64,000 nt of DNA from Sneathiella sedimenti (GCF_017313765.1 NZ_JAFLNC010000002.1:186001-250000); one strand, 5' to 3'; counted from the first letter of the stretch, positions 9,106 to 17,903 are shown. The notes: a model not told the origin generated them from the letters alone. Numbers and translations: made by a program.

Positions 9106-9851
9106 GGTTTCATATCCATGTCGAAGCGGATACAGTCCGCGCGGTAGATGACATCAGCAAGGTAAACAATTTCATTGTCTTCTTTCGTTAGAAGCCGCCG
9201 GACTTTGGCGACTGGATCTCCTATCGGGTATTCGAGTAGTTCAGCCGTTTCAATATCGCATTTTCCGATGGTCACCCGTTGCCGGGCGTTGGCGATATTC
9301 AGATTTTCCAAACTGTAAAGAACCGGGAGGACGAGTTGTGTGCGAAACTTTTCTTCTGCCCGTCTGAACACCGTCTCTTCGATGTAGAGGGAAATGATGC
9401 AGTATTTCATGTCCGAACGCATATGCGTGCGTTTCAGATGGTAATAAGAGGGGGCGAGAAGACCTTCCTCTTCCGAAATACTGGGCTGGATAAGGCCTTC
9501 CTCTATATTCTCGACATTTGGTTTATCGCCTTTGTAAATGTCGATCAGATCGGCCATTGTCGTCTCGACGCGCAATGGTCGCCGGGCAATCGCCTTCTGT
9601 GTCACGACCGTTCCACGTCCTCGTTCGGGCAGTAACAATCCTTCGTCACGCAGCAACCTGACGGCTTCTCTTATCGTAACACGGGCAACGGAAAACTCCG
9701 CCATCAGGCTATCGAGGGAGGGGAGAATGTCGCCGGGTTTCCATGTGCCGTCATATACCCGTTGCCGGAAAATTTCGGCCACCTGATGGTAAAGTGGAAT
9801 GGCTCCCGTTCGAGAAAGTGGCGTATGTCGATTTTGTTCGGAGTTATCCAT
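9102..9851 (-). CDS. GntR-family (HutC/UTRA) transcriptional regulator
   Basis: The protein has an N-terminal winged helix (IPLYHQVAEIFRQRV, DILPSLDSLMAEFSVARVTIREAVRLL, LLPERGRGTVV) and a C-terminal UTRA effector domain ending in EIVYLADVIYRADCIRFDMD. It is 249 aa from the ATG at 9851. The frame stays open to a GTG at 9917 (271 aa), but neither start has a strong ribosome site. I prefer 9851 because the repeated candidate operators at 9891-9898 and 9918-9925 then both lie upstream of the gene. It probably represses itself and the overlapping enolase-superfamily gene, responding to a sugar acid or its phosphate. Confidence 0.85.
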   Translation of the reverse strand: MDNSEQNRHTPLSRTGAIPLYHQVAEIFRQRVYDGTWKPGDILPSLDSLMAEFSVARVTIREAVRLLRDEGLLLPERGRGTVVTQKAIARRPLRVETTMADLIDIYKGDKPNVENIEEGLIQPSISEEEGLLAPSYYHLKRTHMRSDMKYCIISLYIEETVFRRAEEKFRTQLVLPVLYSLENLNIANARQRVTIGKCDIETAELLEYPIGDPVAKVRRLLTKEDNEIVYLADVIYRADCIRFDMDMKP

Positions 9852-9890
9852 TTTTACCGTGTACCCTGACCCAGAACTGGAAGCTTTCTG

Positions 9891-9929
9891 TATATAGTTA
9901 CTTGCCCAATTTGTCACTATATAGTACTA
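9891..9929. promoter_or_regulatory. Candidate GntR operator pair
   Basis: The octamer TATATAGT occurs at 9891-9898 and again at 9918-9925, 27 bp apart. The second copy is part of a perfect 10-bp palindrome ACTATATAGT (9916-9925), which overlaps another, TAGTACTA (9922-9929). This is just upstream of the GntR regulator and between it and the divergent aldehyde dehydrogenase, so autoregulation is plausible. Confidence 0.4.
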
Positions 9930-10079
9930 ACTTATTAAAGGTCTATCTTTAGGATGTTTAAAGTGGACGGTTAGACGAAAAAATTGAGATTTCCGGCTTC
10001 TCCGATGCATATAGTCAGACGGGTGACGGCCAACCTTTCACGCCTTGAAAACCCAATTCTTATTATGAAAGCTTGAAAT

Positions 10080-11513
10080 ATGTCATACGAAGAACTTGCG
10101 CTGCTGATCGACGGGCGCTGGACACAGGGAACCTCCGGCAAGACGGAGACAGTAGTAAACCCGTCAACAAATGAAGCGTTGGGGGAGTTACCGCTCGCCT
10201 CCATTGCCGACCTGGATGAAGCGCTTGAGGCCAGTCAAAAAGGCTTTGACGTTTGGCGGAAAACGCCGGCCATTCAGCGGCAGACGATTATGGAGAAAAC
10301 GGCGCGTCTGCTCGAGGAACGGATGGACGTCATCGCCGCCAACCTCACCCGCGAGATGGGGAAGCCTCTTAAGGAAGCGAGGATGGAACTTGGCGCGGCG
10401 ATAGATGTGCTGCGCTGGTACGGGGAAGAGGGAAAGCGCGTCTACGGCCGCGTTGTTCCGTCGCGCATCACAGGCATGCGGCAGACAGTGAAGAAAGAAC
10501 CTATCGGACCGGTTATTGCGTTTGTGGCGTGGAACTTCCCGGCCATCAATGTGATGCGTAAGGTGGCCGGCGCTATCGGCGCGGGATGTTCCATCACCAT
10601 CAAGGCCAGCGAGGAGACTCCGGGCACCTGTATTGCGATCGGGCGGGCGTTTATGGACGCCGGACTGCCGGCGGGCGTCTTGAATATTGTCTTTGGCGAT
10701 CCGGCAACCATATCCTCTCATCTTTGCGCGTCCGACATTCCGAGGAAACTGTCTTTCACCGGAAGCGTTCCGATTGGCAAGCATTTGCAGAAGCTGGCGG
10801 CCGACAAAATGATGCGCTGCACGATGGAACTGGGCGGACATGCCCCTGTCCTGGTATTCAGTGACGCGGACATCGACGCGGCTGTACGCAATTGCGTGGC
10901 CGGAAAATATCGCAATGCCGGTCAGGTCTGCGTCTCTCCCACACGGTTTCTTGTGCAGGAAGCTGTCTACGATAAATTCGCGACTGCCTTTCGGGATCAG
11001 GCGTCGAAACTTGTCGTCGGTGATGGACTTGCCGAGAAAACGGATATGGGCCCGCTCATTGCGGAGAGGCGGATTGAGGTCATGGAAAATTTCATGGCGG
11101 ATGCGTTATCAAACGGCAGCAGCTTGCTGACCGGAGGTGAACGTCTTTCCAATAGCGGAAGTTTCTTCGCACCGACTGTTTTAGGAGACGTCACCGACGA
11201 CGCCCTGATCATGAATGAGGAGCCTTTCGGACCCATCGCGCCTATTTCGAGATTTTCCACACTTGATGAGGCAATCGAACGAGCAAACCGTCTACCGTTC
11301 GGCCTGGCGGCCTATGCGTTCACCAAGAACGCAAAGACAGCAGCGGCATTAAGCTCGGAAATTCAGTCGGGCATGCTGGCGATCAATTCCCTGATGGTGG
11401 CGTCGGCCGAAACGCCGTTCGGCGGCATAAAGGACAGCGGCTATGGATCGGAAGGGTCGATTGAGGGAATGGAGACATTCCTGACGACACGTTTCGTAAC
11501 TGAAATATTCTAA
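10080..11513 (+). CDS. NAD(P)-dependent aldehyde dehydrogenase (succinate-semialdehyde dehydrogenase-like)
   Basis: This 477-aa protein has the full ALDH set: Asn152 in VAWNFPAINV, Lys175 in TIKASEETP, Glu250 in TMELGGHAP and the nucleophile Cys284 in NAGQVCVSPTRF. The tail SAETPFGGIKDSGYGSEGSIEGMETFLTT resembles GabD-type succinate-semialdehyde and glutarate-semialdehyde dehydrogenases. It oxidises an aldehyde to a carboxylate in the cytosol. It diverges from the GntR/enolase-superfamily operon, and alpha-ketoglutarate semialdehyde produced by sugar-acid dehydration is a reasonable substrate; the sequence alone does not prove this. The ATG at 10080 has only a weak ribosome site (GAAAGCTTGA). 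Confidence 0.92.
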   Translation: MSYEELALLIDGRWTQGTSGKTETVVNPSTNEALGELPLASIADLDEALEASQKGFDVWRKTPAIQRQTIMEKTARLLEERMDVIAANLTREMGKPLKEARMELGAAIDVLRWYGEEGKRVYGRVVPSRITGMRQTVKKEPIGPVIAFVAWNFPAINVMRKVAGAIGAGCSITIKASEETPGTCIAIGRAFMDAGLPAGVLNIVFGDPATISSHLCASDIPRKLSFTGSVPIGKHLQKLAADKMMRCTMELGGHAPVLVFSDADIDAAVRNCVAGKYRNAGQVCVSPTRFLVQEAVYDKFATAFRDQASKLVVGDGLAEKTDMGPLIAERRIEVMENFMADALSNGSSLLTGGERLSNSGSFFAPTVLGDVTDDALIMNEEPFGPIAPISRFSTLDEAIERANRLPFGLAAYAFTKNAKTAAALSSEIQSGMLAINSLMVASAETPFGGIKDSGYGSEGSIEGMETFLTTRFVTEIF

Positions 11514-11518
11514 CGTGA

Positions 11519-12400
11519 TTAGCCCGGCAGGGGATGCCGGGCTAAAAATTCCTCGATAACCGCGTCGTCAATCTCGACAATGTTTTCGGGTGCTGGATAT
11601 TCTCCGGACCTGATATCCGCCGCAAATTCCGAAAACGCGGCGATACGTTCCTTTTGCATATCCTGCCGCATTTTGTGAAAATCCCGGTAGATTTTGGCGT
11701 GGCGCGGGAAGGGACCTGGACCATCCCCCAGAATGTCCTGCGCGAACAGGAACTGAACATCGCCACCGTCACCGGATCCCAGGGATACGGTCACAAGGGA
11801 CGTACGTTTTGTAAGCTCGCTCAGGATACGATGCGGAATGACTTCGCATTCAACCGACCACGCACCGGCTTGCTCCAGATTCTTGAAATCATTAAAAATA
11901 CTTTCCGCTTCTGCGACAGTCTTGCCGACTGCCCTCAGCCCACCTGTCCAGGTGCTGCGCCGCGGTACCAATCCGGCATGTCCCTGTACAGGAATCCCCG
12001 CTTTTGCCATTGCTTCAATGAATTTCAGACTCCACGCGCAGTAAATGCCATCTCCGCCACCTTCCATGGCCTCAAAGCCAATTCGAAGGGCCTCCTGTTC
12101 ACTCGTGCAGAGGGTCAGGGGCATGCAGAATGTGGTGAAGGTGCGCGGCGCGGCGTTACAAATCGCAAAGGATTCCCTCGGATCGAGAGGGTTCCAGCGA
12201 ACATTGATCAGGTCGATGCCTGCAGCTTCGGCGGCCGCGGCCTCATCCGGCGTGAAGGCAAGGATTTGGGTCAGTTGCTTCTTGCCTTTCAGGTCCCGGA
12301 TGTCCCGCACCGTATAGTTACGGAGGCAGACGTCGCCTGCCATTGTGACAACGCGCTTTAGGTCTTGGGGCGGACTGGACGTCTCACTTTGCTTTTCCAT
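11519..12400 (-). CDS. PanB-like (ketopantoate hydroxymethyltransferase/PEP-mutase superfamily) protein, divergent
   Basis: This 293-aa protein aligns with PanB through GHAGLVPRRSTWTGGLRAVGKT (140-161), the catalytic-type Glu184 in WSVECEVIPHRI, and VSLGSGDGGDVQFLFAQDILG. However, the usual metal-binding regions differ. The canonical GDS segment after the second strand reads VRWNPLD (67-73), and the canonical ADMPF segment reads TTFCMPL (89-95), so both conserved aspartates appear lost. It is therefore probably not a pantothenate enzyme but a catabolic relative, perhaps a lyase acting on what TRAP system 2 imports. It is the last gene of the GMC-PhyH-TRAP operon and ends in a strong hairpin next to the convergent aldehyde dehydrogenase gene. 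Confidence 0.75.
   Translation of the reverse strand: MEKQSETSSPPQDLKRVVTMAGDVCLRNYTVRDIRDLKGKKQLTQILAFTPDEAAAAEAAGIDLINVRWNPLDPRESFAICNAAPRTFTTFCMPLTLCTSEQEALRIGFEAMEGGGDGIYCAWSLKFIEAMAKAGIPVQGHAGLVPRRSTWTGGLRAVGKTVAEAESIFNDFKNLEQAGAWSVECEVIPHRILSELTKRTSLVTVSLGSGDGGDVQFLFAQDILGDGPGPFPRHAKIYRDFHKMRQDMQKERIAAFSEFAADIRSGEYPAPENIVEIDDAVIEEFLARHPLPG
11520..11544. terminator. Hairpin between convergent ALDH and PanB-like genes
   Basis: TAGCCCGGCA (11520-11529) pairs perfectly with TGCCGGGCTA (11535-11544) around a 5-base loop. The stem is G+C-rich and lies six bases past the ALDH stop, covering the last codons of the PanB-like gene. Neither side has a real T tract, so it may act as a bidirectional 3'-end stabiliser or a weak terminator. 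Confidence 0.45.
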
Positions 12401-12440
12401 TGCGCTCTGTTTGTCCTTTCATTTATTGGGGGAATGCGGC

Positions 12441-13727
12441 TCAACGAAGCAGATTGGGTAGCCACAGGCTGATTTGCGGCAGCAACGTGATCACCACCAG
12501 CATGGCAAGCAAACCGAAGATGAAGGGAAGGACAGCGACAATCATCTTCTCGATCTTGATATTCGCAATCTGCGATGCGACGAAAAGATTGACCCCGAGA
12601 GGTGGTGTCAAGAAAGCGATTTCGATATTCAGGATCAGAATGATCCCAAAGTGAACCGGATCAATGCCGAAGGACAAAATCAGAGGGACCAGCACCGGAC
12701 CCAGAATGATGATGGCAGACAGTGTTTCCATGAAACAACCGATGACAAGCAACAGGATATTGATCATCAGCAGGATAATCAGTGGATTTTCTGTGGCTTG
12801 TGAAAAGATCTCGACAAGGGTCTGCGGTATCCGCTCTAGTGTGATGACACGCGCAAACAGCGTTGAACTGGCAACCACGATCATAAGTGCGCCGGAGATG
12901 ACATGTGTTCTCTCGAATGCTTCCTTCAGCTTTCGCAGAGTGAGGGTCCTGTATATGACGCCACCGACGAACAGGGCGTAGACAACCGCAACTACTGAGG
13001 CTTCGACCGGGGTGAAAATGCCCGTATAAATCCCGCCGAGGATAATAAACGGCATGGCAAGGGCCGCTTTACCCTCCCACAGGGTTTTCCAGATGCTTTG
13101 CTTTTCTTCTTCCGATTGGATGACGGGCTTAATACCGTGATATCGCGCGACGCCATAGGCGATCCCGGCCAGAACAATGCCGACCATGATTCCGGGTATC
13201 ACGCCGGCGATAAACAGGTCGCGGATCGAGGTGTTGGCGATGATCCCATACAGGATGAGCGGATTGCTTGGCGGGATCAGGACACCCAGCGTTCCACCTG
13301 TCGCGGCAGTTGCGGCGGCGTAGGAGGGGGGGTATCTATCACGGATCATGGCGGGGATCAGGATCGCGCCGATGGCAGCGGTGGCACCCGGCCCGGATCC
13401 AGAAATCGCTGCAAAAAACATGCAGGAGAAAATGGTGACGATTCCAAGGCTGCCCGCGACATGGCCAATCATCTGACGGAAAATGCGGACAATCTGCTGG
13501 GTAATCCCACCCTGTTCCATCAGGTTACCGGCAAATATAAAGGCCGGAATGGCCAGTAGCGGAAATTTATCCAGACCGTTCAGAATGCTTTGGGCCGCAA
13601 CCTCCACCGGAGTTCCGAGCACAAAGGCGCAGGCGAAGCCGACAAGACCCAGAGACACATAAATGGGGACGCCAAGGATGAGGAGGGCGGGAAAGGCGAA
13701 GGAAAGTATAAGCTCAACTGGCGTCAC
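12441..13727 (-). CDS. dctM: TRAP transporter large permease (system 2, DctM family)
   Basis: This 428-aa polytopic protein has the DctM signature MFFAAISGSGPGATAAIGAILIP, the hairpin GGTLGVLIPPSNPLILYGI, and FLTPPLGVNLFVAS near the C-terminus. It is a typical C4-dicarboxylate-type large subunit and is clearly more distant from systems 1 and 3, which read GSS-ACASAMGRI at the same place. The start overlaps the stop of the small permease by four bases (ATGA, 13724-13727). It forms the translocation channel of TRAP system 2. Confidence 0.94.
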   Translation of the reverse strand: MTPVELILSFAFPALLILGVPIYVSLGLVGFACAFVLGTPVEVAAQSILNGLDKFPLLAIPAFIFAGNLMEQGGITQQIVRIFRQMIGHVAGSLGIVTIFSCMFFAAISGSGPGATAAIGAILIPAMIRDRYPPSYAAATAATGGTLGVLIPPSNPLILYGIIANTSIRDLFIAGVIPGIMVGIVLAGIAYGVARYHGIKPVIQSEEEKQSIWKTLWEGKAALAMPFIILGGIYTGIFTPVEASVVAVVYALFVGGVIYRTLTLRKLKEAFERTHVISGALMIVVASSTLFARVITLERIPQTLVEIFSQATENPLIILLMINILLLVIGCFMETLSAIIILGPVLVPLILSFGIDPVHFGIILILNIEIAFLTPPLGVNLFVASQIANIKIEKMIVAVLPFIFGLLAMLVVITLLPQISLWLPNLLR

Positions 13728-14248
13728 GATGTGATCTCCCCGGAACTAGGTGCTTGAAGGGCAGGAGGGTCAACAAACCGAGAAAGAATTGTGAATATGA
13801 TAGCAGCGGAAAAGCCGATCGCGGGGGCCAAGAACAAGATATTTTCGTTGAAATTGAGAGTCGGGGACAAATTGGGGTAGCGGAAGCCCTCGATTAGATT
13901 CTCAATTGAATACCAGGTGAAAAGGACGTCGAAGGCAAGCACCGCACACCATTGCAGTTGCGAGACGATCCAACGGCTGCCCCGTCCCAACTTGGCGATC
14001 AATTCAGAGAAGAATTCGACCCGCAGATGCGCACCAGTTTGCGTCGCATAGCTGGCGGCGACGAAGATCATGGCAATAAAGGAGAACCGGGCGAGTTCTT
14101 CCGTCCAGTCGAGTTGCCAACGCATTTGTCGGGCAAGAACCTGAAAGAACAGGCTGCCAACCATGATGGTCAGGGTGATGTGGGCGGCCCAAAGTTGCGT
14201 TTGCCTGAGGAACTTGAAAATAGGGCCTGTAATGTTCGTGGTGCGCAT
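13724..14248 (-). CDS. dctQ: TRAP transporter small permease (system 2, DctQ family)
   Basis: This 174-aa protein has four predicted membrane helices. The signature VLARQMRWQLDWTEELARFSFIAMIFVAASYATQTGAHLRVEFF matches the DctQ core (Arg-Tyr-x-x-x-x-x-x-x-W-T-E-E-x-A-R-like). It is the accessory membrane subunit of TRAP system 2, between the binding protein upstream and DctM downstream, with which it shares an ATGA overlap. A strong hairpin at 14275-14296 separates it from the binding-protein gene. Confidence 0.92.
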   Translation of the reverse strand: MRTTNITGPIFKFLRQTQLWAAHITLTIMVGSLFFQVLARQMRWQLDWTEELARFSFIAMIFVAASYATQTGAHLRVEFFSELIAKLGRGSRWIVSQLQWCAVLAFDVLFTWYSIENLIEGFRYPNLSPTLNFNENILFLAPAIGFSAAIIFTILSRFVDPPALQAPSSGEITS

Positions 14249-14274
14249 GCCTGCCTCTTTAGCACGAAAATGTC

Positions 14275-14296
14275 GGGCCTCCCATACGGGAGGCCC
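14275..14296 (-). terminator. Intercistronic hairpin between dctP and dctQ of TRAP system 2
   Basis: GGGCCTCCC (14275-14283) pairs perfectly with GGGAGGCCC (14288-14296) around ATAC. It lies between the binding-protein gene and the membrane genes of the same operon. Such elements commonly protect or attenuate the transcript so that more binding protein than permease is made. On the minus strand it is followed by GACATTTTCG, only a weak T stretch. Confidence 0.6.
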
Positions 14297-14329
14297 ATTG
14301 AGTATTTATCTCTTGTAACGTTATCCTCG

Positions 14330-15388
14330 TTACTTCATTTTCGCGCGGTATTCCTCAATGATCGCAACCGCTTTATTGGCGACCATTTCTCCATCCGGAC
14401 CAATATTCTGATAGTAATCAGGCCAGATTTTGCGGGCCTTCTCAACCCACTCGGTCTCGTCCTCGATATCTGTTACGACGACATTTTGCTCTTTTGCTTT
14501 TTCCCACCAATGAGCCTCATCGATAGGCTGCCACCAGCGGATATAGTCGGTGGCTTCCTTGCCCGCGCGCAGAATTGCCTCCTGATGCTCTTTGGAGAGA
14601 CCCTGGAACCAGCGTTCCGACACGATAATCGGGTGGGTGAGGATGGTATAATGGAAGCGGGTCATCCGGTTGATAACTTCGTAAAACTTCATTCCGATAA
14701 CGTCGGTTACCGGATTGTCGCCACCGTCAACCACACCCTGTTGCAACGCGTTGTAAAGCTCTGTCCAGCCGAGTGGGACAGGATTGGCACCCCAAGCCTT
14801 ATAGGTAGCAATCATCACAGGATTCGGCGGAACCCGCATTTTGAATTTGGCGAGATCTTCAGGTTTTTCGATCGGGTCGTCCGATTTATAGAAGAAAGCA
14901 CGCCAGCCGCTATTCTCCCAGCCGACGATTCTGACACCTGCTTCTTCAATTACACGCGGCACCAGAAAAGGCGTCAAGTTGTCTTGAAGGTAGTTAACCT
15001 CTTCGGTGCTGGTTGCGATGTAAGGCAGGATAAAGACATTCAGGCTTGGTGCCATCGTTGCCAGGTTGTTTGTCGCCGGCAAGGAGACATGTATCTGTCC
15101 CTGACGGGTCTGCTTCGCCATTTCGCGTTCGCCGCCCAATTGGCCGCCCGGGAAAATTTCCCCGCGGATTTCATTGTTCGTATATATGGCAACAAGTTCA
15201 GTAAAGCGTTTTAGGGTCGCCGTGTGCGAACTCCATTCCATATTCACAGTGTGGGCGACTACCATTTTTATCTGGCCGTCCTTTTCTGGCAGGTTCTTGT
15301 ACGTATACGGATTTTCTTCCGCATGTACAACCGGTGCTACCAGCATGGCCAGCGCAACGGCTACTCCCGAAAATAACAAACGTTTCAT
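14330..15388 (-). CDS. dctP: TRAP transporter substrate-binding protein (system 2, DctP family)
   Basis: This 352-aa secreted protein has a signal peptide (MKRLLFSGVAVALAMLVA, cleavage near VHA). Core features are FPGGQLGGEREMAKQTRQGQI, LAKFKMRVPPNPVM with the conserved carboxylate-binding Arg, and LGWTELYNALQQGVVDGGDNP, the classic DctP layout for dicarboxylate- or uronate-like ligands. The start has GAGAGAAAAA just upstream. It is followed by a hairpin and then dctQM. The upstream genes on the same strand encode a PhyH dioxygenase and a GMC oxidoreductase, the likely enzymes acting on the imported compound. Confidence 0.94.
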   Translation of the reverse strand: MKRLLFSGVAVALAMLVAPVVHAEENPYTYKNLPEKDGQIKMVVAHTVNMEWSSHTATLKRFTELVAIYTNNEIRGEIFPGGQLGGEREMAKQTRQGQIHVSLPATNNLATMAPSLNVFILPYIATSTEEVNYLQDNLTPFLVPRVIEEAGVRIVGWENSGWRAFFYKSDDPIEKPEDLAKFKMRVPPNPVMIATYKAWGANPVPLGWTELYNALQQGVVDGGDNPVTDVIGMKFYEVINRMTRFHYTILTHPIIVSERWFQGLSKEHQEAILRAGKEATDYIRWWQPIDEAHWWEKAKEQNVVVTDIEDETEWVEKARKIWPDYYQNIGPDGEMVANKAVAIIEEYRAKMK

Positions 15389-15469
15389 TTTTTTCTCTCC
15401 CTCTAGATTAATTGATTATTGTTTTTATTGGTACGCATGTACCGGCGAGGATACGCCGGATTTCGCTAC

Positions 15470-16234
15470 TTACTGGGTATTGCAGATGTCATTTTTACCG
15501 CACTTGTCTGTTCCCTTGACGAGATAGAGACGCCGCTTGGAAAGATCCGGCACACCCATTTCCTCTACTTGCCTGCGGGCAAGCTCACGGTCAAAATGAG
15601 AGGTTGCGGGCATATAGCGGAAAACCAGCCCGCCGCGCCGTCGTCCGGAATTGTTGGGCTCGGCGCCGTGAACCAGATTGACGTCGTGGATTGAAAATTC
15701 CCCCGGCTTCAGAATGACATCTCTTGGAGGTTCAAAATCATACTTGCTGATATCAAGGGACTGGTTGAGGACTATCTTGTCACTGTCATCGCGGTCATGG
15801 TCATACAGAACCTGATCCTTGTGTGAACCTGGAATTACGCGCATGCAGCCGTTATCCACATTCACATCATCAATGGCGATCCAGGCTGTCACCGTCGCCA
15901 AGGGACGAATAGGCCAGTAATGACCATCCTGATGCCAGGGCGTCGCCTTTCCGCCAACACCTTTTTTGGCAAAGAGCGCCGAGCCCCAGACAATTATATC
16001 GGGGCCGATCAGGTCGGAAACGATATCGAGGATTTCCGGTGACTTTGCGTATTTGAGCCAGCCTTCGTCCTGATCGATGAGATTAGCCGCGTAATCCTGA
16101 TCGATGCCAGGCTGGCGGGCGAAGAAAGTTTCCATCGCCTCATTTAGCTCTGCCACGGTTTCGGCCGACAGCTTCTTGGGCGAGGTTATCTGCCCATCTT
16201 CGTAGTACTTTGATATTTCAGCCGGCGTGAGCAT
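15470..16234 (-). CDS. Phytanoyl-CoA dioxygenase (PhyH) family protein
   Basis: This 254-aa Fe(II)/2-oxoglutarate oxygenase has His101 and Asp103 in PWHQDGHYW, the distal His189 in DVNLVHGAEPNNS, and an Arg in RRRGGLVFRY for the co-substrate. The family hydroxylates lipids, ectoine, mitomycin-type and other small molecules; the exact substrate cannot be read from the sequence. I chose the ATG at 16234 because GGGAG lies six bases upstream; an in-frame start at 16321 would lie inside the GMC gene with no ribosome site. It overlaps the 3' end of the GMC gene by 17 bp, so the two enzymes are translationally coupled and probably act in one pathway. Confidence 0.88.
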   Translation of the reverse strand: MLTPAEISKYYEDGQITSPKKLSAETVAELNEAMETFFARQPGIDQDYAANLIDQDEGWLKYAKSPEILDIVSDLIGPDIIVWGSALFAKKGVGGKATPWHQDGHYWPIRPLATVTAWIAIDDVNVDNGCMRVIPGSHKDQVLYDHDRDDSDKIVLNQSLDISKYDFEPPRDVILKPGEFSIHDVNLVHGAEPNNSGRRRGGLVFRYMPATSHFDRELARRQVEEMGVPDLSKRRLYLVKGTDKCGKNDICNTQ

Positions 16235-17903
16235 TGATGTCTCCCTGTACAAATTTTGGCCGTTGTATATCCGGCTTTTGTTGTTGAGCGCCTTGCAGAA
16301 CGAGTTCTGCGCCCTTTTCACCGATCATGAGCGAGGCGGCATTCGTATTCGCTGAGGTTACCTTGGGCATGATGGACGCATCAATTACCCGCAATCCTTC
16401 GACACCCCGCACCCTGAGTTCAGGATCGACCACCGCCAAGTCATCCGATCCCGCACGGCAGGTGCCGGTACAGTGGAAAACCGTGCCACCATGGTGCCGG
16501 GCAAAGTCAAGCAGTTCCTGATCTGTCGTGAGGTTGGCACCCGGGAGGATTTCCTTGTCCCACAGGGGCTTGAAGGCAGCCTGTTGATAAATTTCCCGTA
16601 ACATCTTGATCCCGGCAACAATTGTCTTGCGATCAAGATCCTCCTTTAGATAATTCGGGGTAATCCGGGGAGAGGCGAATGGATCATTTGACTGTATATC
16701 GACGCGGCCTCGGGAAAGCGGATGGCATTGCCACACGGATGCCGTGAAGCCTGAAAACTTATGGAGTGGGTCGCCGGGCTTATCGACCGATAGGGGCATG
16801 ACGTTAAATTGTATGTCGGGGCGTTTTCCATCCGAATATTCGGTGCAGGCCGCACCGCCGACTTGCCCCGCACCAACTGTCAGTGGGCCTGTTCCCTTGA
16901 ACAACCATTCAAGGCCCATGGCCGCTAGGCTGATCGGATTGCGAACTGCGTCATTCAGGGATTGCGGATTGTTTAGGCGGACAATGGTCCGCGCCTGATA
17001 GTGATCCTGTAAATTGCCACCGACGTCCGGCGCATCCACTTCGACCTTGATGCCGTGTTGCTGAAGTAGATCGGCTGGGCCTATCCCGGATAGCTGGAGT
17101 AGCTGGGGTGATTGTAATGCACCGGCTGATAAAATGACCTCGCGATCTGTTTCCGCTGAGTGCTTCTCGTCATTATTCACCCATTCGACACCTGTTGCCC
17201 GCCCATTATAAATTTCTATGCGAGTGACCTGCGCGCCCGTGATCACCGTCAAGTTCGGCCTGGATAGAATTGGGTGCAGGAAGGCGACGGCTGAACTCTC
17301 CCGCCACCTTTTGCCGATGCTTAACTGGTAGTTTCCGACGCCGTAGGTCGATGCGCCATTGAAATCCTTGTTCAATGGCAGCCCAAGCTGTTGTGCGGCC
17401 TCAACCCATGCCTGGCAACTGGGATTGTCGTTGCGCAAATTTGAGACAGATAAATCTCCCTCATTTCCCCGGTACTGGTCGGGTTCAGCTGAATTATTCT
17501 CAAGCCGTCGGAAGTAAGGGAGGACTGAATTATATGCCCATCCCGTTGCGCCGAGCTTTTCCCAGTCGTCGAAATCATCCGCCTGCCCACGAATGAATAT
17601 CAGGCCATTTATAGAGCTGGAACCGCCGATGACTCGTCCACGAGGCCAGATAATCCGGCGGCCTGCCGTACCTTCATCCGGTTCGGTCGGGAACTGTCTG
17701 GAATACCGTTGATCCAGCATCGATTTGAAATAACCGACCGGTAGACGGAGCCAGAAATTACGATCCCATCCTCCTGCCTCGAGCAATAGCACGCGGCAGT
17801 TCGGGTCCGCAGATAGCCGGTTGGCAAGGACGCACCCCGCCGAGCCGGCACCAACAATGATGAAATCATAACGTTCTACGCGCACAAGCCATTCTTCCTT
17901 CAC
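16218..17903 (-). CDS. GMC-family FAD-dependent oxidoreductase (choline dehydrogenase-like)
   Basis: This 561-aa flavoenzyme has the N-terminal FAD motif YDFIIVGAGSAGCVLANRL, the GMC signature WPRGRVIGGSSSINGLIFIRGQ, and the C-terminal active-site region GGTVFHCTGTCRAG (catalytic His) followed by ANTNAASLMIGEK (catalytic Asn). Relatives oxidise primary alcohols such as choline, polyethylene glycol or sugar alcohols. The length is normal for the family. It is the first gene of the GMC-PhyH-TRAP2-PanB-like operon, and a strong palindrome lies about 115 bp upstream. A choline-specific role is not supported because no betaine aldehyde dehydrogenase or BetT is adjacent. Confidence 0.92.
   Translation of the reverse strand: MKEEWLVRVERYDFIIVGAGSAGCVLANRLSADPNCRVLLLEAGGWDRNFWLRLPVGYFKSMLDQRYSRQFPTEPDEGTAGRRIIWPRGRVIGGSSSINGLIFIRGQADDFDDWEKLGATGWAYNSVLPYFRRLENNSAEPDQYRGNEGDLSVSNLRNDNPSCQAWVEAAQQLGLPLNKDFNGASTYGVGNYQLSIGKRWRESSAVAFLHPILSRPNLTVITGAQVTRIEIYNGRATGVEWVNNDEKHSAETDREVILSAGALQSPQLLQLSGIGPADLLQQHGIKVEVDAPDVGGNLQDHYQARTIVRLNNPQSLNDAVRNPISLAAMGLEWLFKGTGPLTVGAGQVGGAACTEYSDGKRPDIQFNVMPLSVDKPGDPLHKFSGFTASVWQCHPLSRGRVDIQSNDPFASPRITPNYLKEDLDRKTIVAGIKMLREIYQQAAFKPLWDKEILPGANLTTDQELLDFARHHGGTVFHCTGTCRAGSDDLAVVDPELRVRGVEGLRVIDASIMPKVTSANTNAASLMIGEKGAELVLQGAQQQKPDIQRPKFVQGDINAHAG

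Noticed and set aside
11654-12361. 235-codon open frame on the plus strand
   Set aside because: It is opposite the PanB-like gene; no ribosome site or family motif is seen.
13952-15214. 420-codon open frame on the plus strand
   Set aside because: It is antisense to dctQ and dctP of TRAP system 2, both of which have clear family motifs and signal sequence; the plus-strand translation has no recognisable domain.
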